Shown piece by piece: positions 47,704-58,977 of a DNA stretch of 64,000 bases (positions are counted from its first letter, which is position 1; each line of letters begins with the position of its first letter). The position numbers and the translations under genes were made by a program. The notes below the pieces were generated by a model, which did no database searches, was not told where the DNA came from, and saw only the letters and a list, made by a program, of their open reading frames with translations. Source of the stretch: Neurospora tetraspora (lineage: Eukaryota; Ascomycota; Sordariomycetes; Sordariales; Sordariaceae); NCBI RefSeq assembly GCF_033439725.1, contig NW_026944384.1:6448001-6512000 (forward strand), written 5' to 3'.

Positions 47704-48210
47704 TAGGCTATGACACCCAACATCAAAAACTCCACTTTTACCCGTGAAAATACCCTATTTCAATGCACGAAACATTACATCACATTTCGTGATATTTTTC
47801 GAACTTGGCGATTTTGAGTGATTTGACACGCCGCAACACCACATTGCAACATTACCCTACTTTGGTAGAAGTTACGAGAGTCACCATCCCGTGGATCGTA
47901 CGGTAGTACTTGCCGGGCAATAGTAAGAACCCTATCGTATTGAACGATTTAGAGAAATAAGAGAGGGGGATTCCAGGCATCGAGACTGTACGGCTGTGTG
48001 TGTGACTGCTGTGATGGCGATATCGAGTTTGAGGTGGTTCACAATACCAGGGGCACGAAAAGTATTACGACTTTTACTCTGGCGGGAGCGATGTTTGAAA
48101 CATTGAAAAGACCCCAGATTACTATATAAAACGACCGTATTTATATGACAGCTGTCATATGGGTCTTAGAGTGCGTGTAGGTTGGGCTTGGAGTGCGCGG
48201 AGGTTTTCTC
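47616..48210. mobile_element. hAT-like MITE, 595 bp
   Basis: The terminal inverted repeats of about 51 bp start GAGAAAACCTCCGCGCACTC on both strands with only a few mismatches; each contains two copies of a CGCACTCTAAG motif. The element is flanked by the perfect 8-bp direct repeat GTTTATAA (47608-47615 and 48211-48218), diagnostic of hAT-type transposition. No transposase frame lies inside. A perfect palindrome (ATATGACAGCTGTCATAT, 48143-48160) lies just inside the right terminus. The near-identical termini suggest fairly recent insertion. It lies within the membrane-protein relic. Confidence 0.92.
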
Positions 48211-48218
48211 GTTTATAA

Positions 48219-49248
48219 TGTTGCGAGGCTTTGATTTTGATTGCATGCAGGATTTCTTCCTTTTCTCTTTCCCTTTCGGTTGTACATATTGCGCATGGGA
48301 GGCACTTTCTCTGATACCAGCATTTTCCTTTGTCATACTCTTATATAGGCGTACGTCTGGCGCTGAGCCTCAACACGTTCCTTCCCTTCCGTGGATTCTT
48401 TGGTTTCTTCTCAACCCCACTTGCAAACTCCTTGCGCCTTCCTCATAGTTTTTTTTCTCTGTTTTCTCCACAGTCCCATGTTTTTCCCTTCGACCAACGT
48501 TTTCAATGGTTCTTCCTCGTTCGCAAACGAGCACCCATTCTCAATCCAACCTTGTTCCATTTTCACCCGCGTAGCCATCCAGTACTTCACCCAACTAGTT
48601 GCCAATCCCCGAGCGCGTTTAAACTGGTTCCAAACAACTAAACAAGTGCTTTACGGCGCAGCTGGACCATTTCTTGTACGACTACCACCTTTGAGTGCTG
48701 ACTACATAGCTCAACAGGTAACGGCCAATTGACCAACACCCTTCCACACTCTTCTGGAACTTGGTAGTGTTCAGGTTGCAGCAGCCTGCCCTCCATCAAC
48801 TGATACCCGCTGCCTCCAGGCCGTTATCGCGTTCCAGAACCAAAATGGTATCGTCAACCCCAGGGCCTTATCACCCATGCTTCACCAGCACGGGTGTGGC
48901 GCTCGTGATGGAGCTGAACCATTGGTTTGGTTCCCAATGGCGGGCTTTCCGACCTAATCTTGTCCAACCGGCTAACCAACCTGGGGCTGTCTGCCGCCCT
49001 GGGGTTGAGCTGGAGATTGGTGGCTTGCAGGTGCTGAACGCGAACCAACAACGTTGAAGATGGGTATTGGTGGGCACCTTGAACGCGAAGACCGGTTTAA
49101 TGATTGTGGGGATGAAGGTGAGCTGAGGTTTGGATGCGAGTGTTGGTATATCATTATCATGGTGCCGACTGTTCTCTTCGATCTGAGCTGACCTTCATCT
49201 CGAATCTCCAGCCGTTACCCCTTCTCAATCACACCAAAGCCCGACACT
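48219..49248. other. flank between relic and copy 2
   Basis: From about 48880 it aligns with the upstream regions of copies 1 and 3. A 113-codon frame (48391-48732) begins with a hydrophobic run but has no paralogue or domain support and is not called. Confidence 0.45.
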
Positions 49249-51409
49249 ATGGGGTCTCCTAGCGAGCTTCATCCGCCCGGCTACAATGTCCAGCAACATA
49301 CCGACTCCGTGAAGGAAGTCTCAAAGGAGGAGACAGCAGAAGTTTGCAAAGAGCGCGCAGAATCTCAATGGCAACCGGGCTTCTTTCGAAGGTTCCCTAT
49401 CATTGGGTTTGCCTCCTTGCTCTTGTGCATTGGCTGTGAGTTTGCAACTGTTGCAAAGAACGACCATAAATCTTTGACTAACAGAGAAATTCAGGCACAG
49501 GACTAGCTATCGGTATCATCCGCATGACGCACCACGAGAAAATCGAGGACTTCTCTGGTCGCCTGAAGCCTGAAGTGCTTTTGTCCTACACCACCACCAT
49601 TGCCAACTCCTTGATGGGCTTTGCCTACGCGGAAGCAGCGGTGATAGGTTTTTAGAACAACGCACTGGATGCGATGCCGGTCAGTCCCCTAACTTGTTCT
49701 TCGAAGATTACGTCGAACACGACTTACAATGACAGTAGGCTAGCAACCTTCACTACTACTGGGCAGGCTCCTCAAGTGCTATGGGGGCCATCCGGTCCAT
49801 CTTCCATCGGAGGGCTGTCGTGGTTAGCTCGGGTATGCGTTGCCTTTTCTACTTACTCCCTTCCCGAGCATACCGAGCAATACAGCATCTGTTGGACTTG
49901 GACGAATCGCTTACTCCTTCCAGTGTCCATTCTTGTGACAGTTTCAAGCTTGCTCCGTGGCCCTCTGATGCAAAGAGCTTCATTCGTTGAAGAGGTGCCG
50001 GACATCTACGCAGATACAAAGATCCTCCCCATTATGCCCAACATCACAGATGGCTGGGCTGGCCGGACAAACCCGGCCACTGGATCCCTTTCGCGCTTCT
50101 CGCCTGGCTTTGCGGATGTGATTAGCGGTTTCCAGAACCAAAATCCGATCGACATTGGCGATGAGACCTGTGATACTTGCACTCTGAAAGCCACGGTACG
50201 CTCCTTTTGTCTCTTTGTGCTTTTAAGCCGCACCTCAAGTCGCTAATCTCTTGGCAGGCATTTGGGTTTGCCGTGAGAAACTGCACAACCGTCAAAATCC
50301 CGTACAATCTAACGCTTGATGAAATCAGGAAGGACGCGGATCCCATCCTATATGTCTTCTCCTCGGACATAACTGTCGTGAGAGATGAGGCCTTGGGTAC
50401 GAGTGCCTTGTACATCAACTTGACCCGGAAACCTGAGATTGGGTTGGAAGGCAATCTGGAACGCCAGGGCTGCTTTCTGTACCCGGCAGTTGTTAACTAC
50501 AGCTTGAGTCTCGACGTCGATGGGGCTCTCCGGTTCTAGTCTTTGAATTGGAAAGACGACACTGTTGTTAAGCTTCTGTTAGTTACCCATGTCATTCCTA
50601 TGTCTTTGGGCAATTCAATCTTTACTGTCCCTATCCTCTTCCGCTTACAGCCACTGACAAACTTCGGTCTTTCAAGGAAGCTAAATGAACTCGACATCTT
50701 TGAAATCATCAACCAAAACCTATACCAATCTGCCTCTTTTGCCAGGTACACAGGCAATCCCAGAGTCTGGACAATGCAAAGTGCAGGCCTTCTCGCCAAC
50801 ATCTACTTCGCCACAGACCTCGATAATTCCCTCACCGAAGAGCCAGAACACCTGGCGTTCGACGACCCAATGGACGAACTCATCAGCTCCTTCCGCGAAA
50901 TCGCCCTCCGCATGTCGGTCAAGGAGGCCCAAGAGAAAAACGAAGGCAAGCTTCGCACGTCAGAGCTAGTTGTGGCGCAGAACATCTCCTACGTTAGCAA
51001 TACTACAAGAGTCCAGTATGCAACGGACGAAGACGCGTTAGCCCTGGCGGTTGTGATCAGCTTGATCGGTCCCGTGGCTACGCTTGTCTTGTTCTGGGGC
51101 TTTTGGAGGCTGGGGAGAAAGGTGACGATGAGTCCTTTGGAGGTGATCAATGCGATGTCCGTTTCGTCGGCCACCGATGCTCAAGACGGGACAACGGAGG
51201 TGGCTCAGATTTTTGCGGATTGCAAGAGTAATGTTGAGGGAGCAGCGGTGGCGGATTATGTGCGGAAGAAGGACACTGAAGGAAGCGGAGAGCCAAAGTT
51301 GCAGTACGGAGTTGTGGAGGAGACTGGGCGGTTAGGGATGGTGGTGGTGAATGGGGTGCTCCCGGACAGGCGGAGGGTGAGGAGGCCGATGAAGGGGGAG
51401 GTGTTGTAG
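49249..51409 (+). pseudogene. multi-pass membrane protein (copy 2), two in-frame TAG codons
   Basis: Six exons, 49249-49435, 49495-49679, 49739-49832, 49924-50195, 50258-50577 and 50677-51409, reproduce the exon number and phases of the gene at 15775-18084; exons 1 (187 nt) and 3 (94 nt) have identical lengths. The frame of about 596 codons is interrupted only by TAG at 49653-49655, where paralogues have Trp (FW), and TAG at 50537-50539, where the intact tandem copy has Gln (FQS). Family motifs are retained: FFRRFPIIG, SLMGFAYAEAA, LLRGPLMQRASF, CDTC, FDDPMDELI, SLIGPVATLVLFWGF, MSPLEVINA. All splice sites remain usable, so inactivation looks recent. It could also be polymorphic or read through. 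Confidence 0.85.
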
Positions 51410-52691
51410 GAACGGGCAATGGTTTCTAGTCTCAGTCTTGAGGTAAGTACGCAGTTGCATCGAATAGGAATGGCGAAGATTGATGGTTTAGATGCGGCGT
51501 TATCTGACTCACCAATGATTTCCCCCAGCGTCTGTTAGTGCACTATCACAGGTATGTGGCTTTGGTGTCCATAACCTGTCTCTGCGTGCACTTTCGTTTC
51601 CATAAATTCCTCTTCACTGTGCTTCTCCTACATAGTCTTTCCCACTTCTGAATTCCCCCTTTCTTTTGGCCGTGGATGCACCGGCCAACGCACCCTTCCC
51701 CCTCTCTGCCTGCATTCCGTTCGAACGGCTGGGGGTGTTCGAACATGGAACACTCCAGCTGCGCCATAACGATTCGCTTGACGAATGAGAGCGACAACCA
51801 TACTACCCTCACCGTGTGATATTACTGGTAATAATCGATATGGGGTTCAACGTGGCTTGATTGTGTGTGTGTGTGTGTAAGACTGGCTCTGTAGACTCGA
51901 AGCTCTGGCATCTGGATAAATCCCGTATATCCCAGCCCAACTAGGCACGTGCACGCCCAGTGGATCGATCCCCTGGCCTCTGACACACCGTCGTGGATGT
52001 GGTGCAACCCGCCTCATGACCTCAAAAGGGTCTTGGGGGTGTCCCTCAGGAGCGCTATGATGTCTCGACGTTCTTGACGTTCTAGAACGTCCCAGCGGAA
52101 AGTACCAAGCTCCACCGCCAGTCAATAGCTTGATCGACTACCGGGAAGCCGTGTGGGTTTTAATCTTAAATTTCCGCTGGGTTCGGGAGTCAGGTCTTCC
52201 CTGTCATTCACGCGAGCCTATTTGAGTCTGGACTCGACCGAACTCGAACGTCCCGGTGGGAGCTCCCTCGGTTGTGGCGCCCACGTTGAAGCTGAACCGC
52301 TAGCTCGGTTCAAGGACCGGACTTCACGATGGGAATCCAACCTATCACGGGGCGAGCTAGCCGACTGTAGACTGTAGGATTGCTCACCGCGCTGGGTTGT
52401 GGTGGCTTGCAGCTATCGATTGCCGTTGATGGCTGATGCTTGACATTGGTTGCATTCCGAAGCGGTGGGATGTTACTTTGCCTGCTAGCTTCGATGCGAG
52501 GGAGCTGAGGTTTGGAGGTGAGTCAAGGATTTTCGTACTGTTTATCTTTCAAGAGCCTCTTCCTCATGTTTCTCTTTCTCCTTCCTTTGCGTTGTTCGGT
52601 CGCTGCTCTCAGGCCACCTTCTCAAGTATCCTGAGCCTGCTGTCATTTGTTTCTTTTGGCTATCGAGTTTAAAGCGACAAAGTCAGGAGCC
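51410..52691. other. flank between copies 2 and 3 with (GT)n tract
   Basis: Contains a short TG dinucleotide run at about 51863-51878. From about 52240 it has the upstream module shared with the other copies. No gene supported. Confidence 0.5.
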
Positions 52692-54931
52692 ATGGGATCT
52701 CCAGATGAGAACGACGCGTCTGACTACGACCAGAACGTCCAAGAACAGCCTTCCACCCACTCCGCCTCTCTGAAAGATATCTCAAAGACGGAAACAAACG
52801 AAGTCTCGAAAGATGACGATGTCAAGCCTTCCCCACCTTCATGGAAGCCAGGCGCCCTCAGACAGTTCCCCGTCTACGGCATCCTCCCATTGCTGTTGAG
52901 CATAGCATGTGCGTACCTCTACCTCTACCTTTCCACTCCCACAGTTCAAACCCAATCCACCAACTCAGCTGACTAACATCCATCCCACCTCAGGCACCGG
53001 CATAGCGATCCTTATTGTCCGCCTCTCCCACCACAAAGACATTGACTCATGGTCCGGCCGGAAAGCACCGCAAGTGCTGCTTTCGTACACGACTACCGTG
53101 GCTAACTCCCTGATGGGCGTAGCGTTTGCCGAGGCGGCGGTAATTACCTTCTGGAGGGGAGCGGTGGGCGGGATGCCGGTTAGTAACTTGCATTATGTGT
53201 GGTCGAGCTCGAGCAGTGTCGTGGGCGCTTTGACGAGTCTGTGGAGGAGGAGGGCGGTGGGGGTTAGTTTGGTGTCCATTCTCGTGGCCATCTCGACCCT
53301 GCTACGCGGTCCTTTGATGCAAAGAGCCACCTTTGTCGAGCTCGTTGATCTCGAAATCTTGGACACGATCAAGATCCCGGTCATGGCGAACATGAGCGAT
53401 GAATGGGGCGGCATGCTCAGCGGGCATGCTCTGCAGGACCTCCGGTTTTCGCCTGGCTTTGCGGACGCGGTTGCCGGCTATCAGACGCAGTCGCCTATGC
53501 AACTTCTTGGGGCTGATTGTCAAAACTGCTCTGTCAATGTGGTGGTACGTTGTCCCTGGAATGGCTCCATGACTCAAGACCCAGAGGAGTTACTAACAGA
53601 GACACCAACAGGCCTTCGGCTTCCAAGTCAACTGCACGGTTTCCAACATCCCGTACAATCTCACCGGCAGTGTCGAGGCCATCATGAACGGTACTCTTGG
53701 GGCCACAGTGTTCGACTCAAGGATCAGCGTCGTCAACGAGTCTCCGAGGGGAAGTCTGATCAACATCAGCGTGGTGCGCAAAGTCGATGTCGGATACGAA
53801 GGCAACCTGGAGCACAAAGTCTGCTTGCTTGCTCCTTCTTTGTTGAACTACAGCATGTTCCTCGACGACAACTTGTTGAGTTTCCAATCCGAAAACTGGT
53901 TTAATGCCGCAGCTGTGGAAGACCCTGTTAATCTGCCGCCGGTGGACTCGTTCGTGGCATCGATGTAAGTTATCCCCTTTTTCGTTCTTCTTATCCGCTC
54001 CCTCACCCATACCCTCTTCCCCCATCGACTCCAATCCAAACTAACCTCCCTCCCTCCCCACAGCAACATGACAGTCCCCTACATCACCGGCTTCGGCAGC
54101 ACCATCCCCGCCCTCCACGCCATCGGCTCCCTCCTCTTCGACTCCACCTCCAACGTCTCCCACGGCGGCGCCGTAGGCTGGACCACCTCCAACTCCGGTC
54201 TGCTCTCCAACCTCTTCTACACCGCCGCCACGCCCGCCGCCCGGCGCAGCTCCGACCCCAAAGATTACTCCTTTGACGACCCCATGGGGGACATCATCAA
54301 CGCGTACCGCGACATTGCGTTCCGCATGTCTTTGCAGGCGGCGACCGAGGAAAACGAGGGGCTGTCGGATAAGGACGCGAAGGTTTTCCAAGAGGTGGGG
54401 TCCGTAAGTCATCAGAGCATGGCGAGGTACGCGATGGATAAGGCCGCGCTGGCGGTGGCGGTGGTGATTAGCTTGATTGGTCCCGTAGCTACTCTGGTGC
54501 TGTTCTGGGGGTGGTGGAAGTTGGGAAGGAGATTCACGATGAGTCCGTTGGAGATGATCAATGCTGTGCTTGCGCCTGGGGAGGAGGAGTTCTTTGATGA
54601 TGATGATGATGATGATAGAAGGGACTCAAGCGAGGAGAGGCACACGCAAACGCAGCGGCAGGGACAGTCGACGGCGAACCGGAACCGGAATCGGAATCAG
54701 AGAGAGGTGGCTAGGTTGTTGGCTGAGTGCAAGGGCGATGCGTCGGGAGCGGATTTGGCGAATCATGTTAGACAGAACAAGAAGGGGGAGGAGCCGGTGT
54801 TGAAGTATGGGGTTGATGGAAGGGGGAGGCTTTCGATGAAGGTGGTGGGCGGTGGTGGTGTAAGGCGGAGGAGGCAGAAAGAAGGGGGCTTTGTTTCGGG
54901 GTTGGTAGATGTTTTGTTGAATGATGGGTGA
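52692..54931 (+). CDS. multi-pass membrane protein (copy 3), apparently intact
   Basis: Four exons, 52692-52908, 52994-53544, 53612-53964 and 54064-54931; 662 aa, start MGSPDEND in GCCATGG context. Cytosolic tail of about 50 residues; WKPGALRQFPVYG then helix 1; helices around LLSYTTTVANSLMG and VSLVSILVAISTLLRGPLMQRATF; an ectodomain of about 300 residues with DCQNCS and several N-x-S/T sites; last helix AVAVVISLIGPVATLVLFWGWW; a tail with MSPLEMINA, a run of seven Asp, an Arg/Asn/Gln-rich stretch and a basic end. Exon 2 spans what are three exons in copy 2 and in the - strand gene: two introns are precisely missing. The role is unknown; the layout fits a plasma-membrane or endomembrane receptor-like or structural protein. 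Confidence 0.88.
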
Positions 54932-55321
54932 AGGGGTGGTTCAGAATCGTGGATGCCGATTTGGGTGTTAAACACGGCTTTGGTCGAGCGAGAAAGGAAA
55001 GTGCGAATGAGATGTGACGCTATCTGGAATCCTGCTTACTTTGCGGCGTATCTGATAGTGCAATAACCGCATTGCTCTTTGGCACTTGTCCAGGAATTAC
55101 ACAGGAACTCCGCGGTCTTAATACGAAAATATTCGAAAAAAACTGCTTTAAGGTTATAGGTGTCGGCTTCTGCGTATATCCAGATATAGAGCTCCATATT
55201 TGAGAGCCACGAATAACGAAAATCACGACGAAAAGCCTGCCGTGTCTTCAGCGTCTTTGACTCTTTGTACCCCACCACAAGACCACTGCACCACCCCTTC
55301 CCGTCCACTCCAAAACCTTTC
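54932..55321. other. converging 3' ends, no gene
   Basis: 3' region of copy 3 and of the - strand FAD oxidoreductase. Nothing else seen. Confidence 0.4.
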
Positions 55322-56927
55322 CTACCAACTCTCCAACATCCTCCTCAAAACTTCATCATTCATCTTCCACAACTGCGTCGAAAAGTCAATAGCAATCGCA
55401 TTCCCCGTATACCACGTCCCCCTCTTCCCCTGCAACCCATAAACCTTTTCCATCCACCCTCCCCTCATCTCCTCCGCACTAACCCCAAACCCACCGGGTC
55501 CATGATCCGAATACTCCAGCACCTTCAACCTGCTACTCTTATCTCCTCCCTTCTTCCCACCTGCTGCACCCTTCACCGTCCCAGCAGCAACCATCCGATC
55601 CAAACTCTCCTGCGCCACCGCCACCGCCTTCTCCGGATCAAACTCCCCGTAACTCAACCCGGACCCACTCATAGTTCCAATACTAAACAGCTCACTGTCA
55701 TTGCCATAGCTGGAAAAATCAAGGATATGCGGCCCGTTGATAAACGGCTTGTTGGGATTGCTAACGGCAAGGATGGGAGTGTTGTGCAGCTCGTAACCCC
55801 TCGGTAAAACAGGGGAGGTGACGATGGCCGTGCCGTAGCGGCCGTATTTGGGGCGGCGGAAGAGGTCGGTTTCGAGGGGGGAGAGGTCGAAGGGGGCTAG
55901 GTTTTCGCGGGTGGGGGGGATGGCGAGGAGGAGTTTTTTTGCGCGGATTACGGTTTGTGAGTTACCAGTAATGTTGTTGGGGAGGGTGGTTTTGATGGTT
56001 ACTTCTATGTCTCTCTTGTCCCCCTCTTTCTCCGGTCGGCGGACGCTAGATACGATGGAATTGGTGAGGACGTTGTCGGATCCCAAACGGGCGTGGATGG
56101 CGTTGTAGAGAAGCTGGTTCCCGCCGTCGATGTGGTACGTGGGTGCTTGGCCGTAGAAGACTTGCATCCAGGTCGGGCTGAAGCTCTGCAGGAAGGTGAG
56201 GGTCAACACGTCGGTGAAGTTGCGATGCCGAGCGGCCACACCGCCGCCGGTGGACTCGTACATCCTCGGCAACGCCTCCGTCACATTCCACTTCTTTGCA
56301 AACTCGCCGATGGGTAGAAGTAAGTCCTCGGGGATCTGAGGGCCGGGAGGGAGGTTCCAGAACCCCGGTTCGACCATCTTGTCCCAGCCTTTGGAGACCA
56401 TGAGGTCGTGGAAGCGGATGATGGCCGAGGTCATGCCGGAGGGGTCCGGGCCGGTGTAGTTGGAGGGCAGCCCGAGGCCGGTGGCGAAGTCGATGTTGCG
56501 GGTGATGGTGGAGCCGCGGGGGCCGAGGCCGGGGAGGAGGGTTAGGTTGAAGCGGCTGATGAAGTCGAGGCCGTCGAGGTAGGGGAAGTAGAGTTGCACC
56601 CCGTGGTCGCGGGGGGTGGGAGGGGTGGTGGTGGTGTCGAGGTAGGTGTCTACGTGGCCGCCCTGGTTGATGTTAGGAGGATGCAGGAGAAAGACGCAGA
56701 CGGGGAAGAGGACGAGGAAGACTTACGAGAATGGATTGTTTCTCAATCAAGATGACACTCTTGTTGTAATCCTGTTGGAGTCGAAAAGCCGCGTGGGAGC
56801 CGGCTGCTCCGCCGCCGATGATGATGACATCTCTGTCGATGACTTTGGGAGTGTTGACGCTTGCGGCATGTACGCTGGAGAAGCTGGTAACTACGAGATA
56901 GACCTTGTAGAGTCTCTTGAAAGTCAT
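55322..56927 (-). CDS. FAD-dependent oxidoreductase of the flavin amine oxidase type, secretory
   Basis: Two exons, 56927-56727 and 56662-55322, with a 64-nt phase-0 intron; 513 aa. The start at 56927 gives a signal peptide (YLVVTSFSSVHA, cleavage near residue 20-22). The FAD-binding Rossmann motif VIIIGGGAAGSHAA (34-47) is followed by Glu62 (ILIEKQ), which would bind the ribose, and the second flavin motif GGHVDTY (68-74). A middle region has several N-glycosylation sequons. The C-terminal YTGNAIAIDFS resembles the usual flavin-contacting end motif. It looks like the FAD/NAD(P)-binding oxidoreductases related to beta-cyclopiazonate dehydrogenase, but the substrate cannot be assigned. Confidence 0.88.
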
Positions 56928-58218
56928 TGTGACTTCCTTTGATAGCGAGCAACTGTTCCATACGAGAAAGAGACGAACAGGTCCCAATAGTTTCTGTTGC
57001 GACAGACGCTGCTCTTATTTGGAGCGTGTGGACTTCGTCAAATCCGTCTAGACCGCTCGGTGCAATCACACCCGTTGGTACCTGGATATCCGCATCTAGG
57101 CATTTGGCAAATTCTTTGACTGCGACTCTGCAATGCTACAGGAATCAGCGGTTGGTAGACCTTGCATAGAGCCGGTGCACACACTAGGGGTGATTAGGAC
57201 AGTCATACGCGTTCCCACTAAAGAGTTTGCTGGTACCCATTGAGAGCCCGTCTATAGTTCCCGAACTTCCCGGATATAATAGAAGAATGTTCCTGGGAGC
57301 CTTGAGTCAGCCTATGATCATGCTATCCAGCCCACAGACAAAGCATCTCTGCCCCTCGTAGTATTGTTGGGGTAGCAGTGGCCGTATCCGTTCTGTCTCC
57401 GGCCAATGGTTTATTTTCGGCGGTCAGAAATTCCCGAACTCGATGTGATGGTAGCGAGGAATGCGGGTGCAACAGAATAACATCTCGGTTGGAAATATGT
57501 AGCTGGAGGATCACCAAGATGCGACCTTATCTTTAATACTGGCTTGACATGTGCCAAAGTGTTAGTGTGGTAACTAGGTACTATGTGCTCGCCGGAATTT
57601 TGTGTGTAGACGGAAAATCGTGCGATGGCTTGACTGCCTGCCTGACCGTAGCTCTTGAAAAGACCTGACCATCTTCCCTGGCAGCACCTGGCAATGGTAT
57701 TTGAGGCTGTATATCTTCTCTGGCCCGTCGGCGTTCTGCTTTGCTCCTCCCAACTTCTAGTAGGGCAACTGCATGTCTTCTCATTGGATTGCTGCAGGCA
57801 CCTTTGACATCAACGCAAGTGCACCAAAGACCTTCGCCATTGACACATGGAAATTCTTTTACTGTCACAATGGCCCATATACCACAGTTGAAGCCAGAAA
57901 TGCTCATGATACCGGAAGTAATGGCTTGACTAGGTTGCTTTGTTGAAACTATCATCGCTCTTGCATGAGGGTAAGTTTGGGTAGACGAGAAGTACTGGAC
58001 AGAACGAACGTCAAAGTCCTTGCAGTTTAATCGAGAAAGAGATGTGGACAGTTCCTGATATTATCAGCAAAACAGTCACTTCTGAATTGGGTCACGTACC
58101 TTCCCGGCTAGGAAGATGGATGACAGCGAAGAAGGTCCTACCTTGAGTCCAAGCTTGTACAGGTAGCTTTCGTGTATTTTTTTGCTTCTCGAGCTCGGCG
58201 CATCTGATTTCCTTTCCA
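56928..58218. other. intergenic, no gene supported
   Basis: Promoter side of the FAD oxidoreductase and leader of the next + strand gene. Only short frames. Confidence 0.4.
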
Positions 58219-58977
58219 TTGTTTTCCACATTTCCCAATATCAACCAGAGCATCATTCGATCACCAGCTCCTTTGGAAGCATATGTAAGCCGTTTCGAAC
58301 ACACTTTGGTACGCAATCCAATGACTTCCTTCTGTACCCAACAATCATTAACGTCAATTTCCAGAAAAAAACGATCAACTCAATACGAAGTTCCAAGACC
58401 CGATCCTTACCTAGAGGTACCTACAGTACCTGTATCAATGTCGTCAGGCACCAACTTACCTCAGCCACTTGCACCTCCGGCCACTCTTCCTACGGAGGAA
58501 CCACAGCGTCCAGATATTGAAACAATTTGGCAAGAACTACTCGTTCAAGAAGTTTCTGCACCCGCTCAATCTGCGCAACATGTCGTACATCCAACGACTT
58601 CAAATCTTGCACCGGCCCCTGCACCAACCGCAAGAGTCACCAAGGAGGATTTAAGGGAGGACGTGGATATTCTACTAGAGGAGGAGTTCAAGTTCTTGAT
58701 CGCCCAGAATCTGAGCCAAGGTGTCACAGTGGAAATCAATCTCGAGGTGACGAAGAAAGTGACGAGGACGGTAACGGCGCGAGTGATGCGTCAAGTCAAA
58801 AAGGCACTGACGGTTGAAATGAACAACTTTCTCAAGATGACTGCAGCGATTATCAGGGAGGAGAGGGATAAGGTGGCGGTGAACGTGAAGGTGAAGGAGA
58901 AGCTGCAAGGTGGTAGTGTGGGAGGGAACTCGGGGAATTCGATGAACTCCAACAACACCGAAGACGCGAGAATTTGA
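58219..58977 (+). CDS. helical protein related to the tail of the CGH protein at 19583-20398
   Basis: Open frame of up to 252 aa; the start is uncertain (ATG at 58219, 58321 or 58435). The first 70 residues are unremarkable and could be leader, so MSSGTNLPQP at 58435 is a good alternative. A Pro/Ala-rich linker (APAPAPTARV) leads into KEDLREDVDILLEEEFKFLI and a long amphipathic Val/Thr/Lys helix, ending in a Gly/Asn/Ser-rich tail. The KED(L/I)R(E/D)DV...LEEE block and its Pro-rich lead-in match the CGH protein, but no CGH/PCxxC module is present here. Function unknown. Confidence 0.65.
   Translation: MFSTFPNINQSIIRSPAPLEAYVSRFEHTLVRNPMTSFCTQQSLTSISRKKRSTQYEVPRPDPYLEVPTVPVSMSSGTNLPQPLAPPATLPTEEPQRPDIETIWQELLVQEVSAPAQSAQHVVHPTTSNLAPAPAPTARVTKEDLREDVDILLEEEFKFLIAQNLSQGVTVEINLEVTKKVTRTVTARVMRQVKKALTVEMNNFLKMTAAIIREERDKVAVNVKVKEKLQGGSVGGNSGNSMNSNNTEDARI

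Noticed and set aside
48391-48732. 113-codon + frame with hydrophobic start
   Set aside because: No paralogue in the tandem units and no domain; lies in an intercopy flank.
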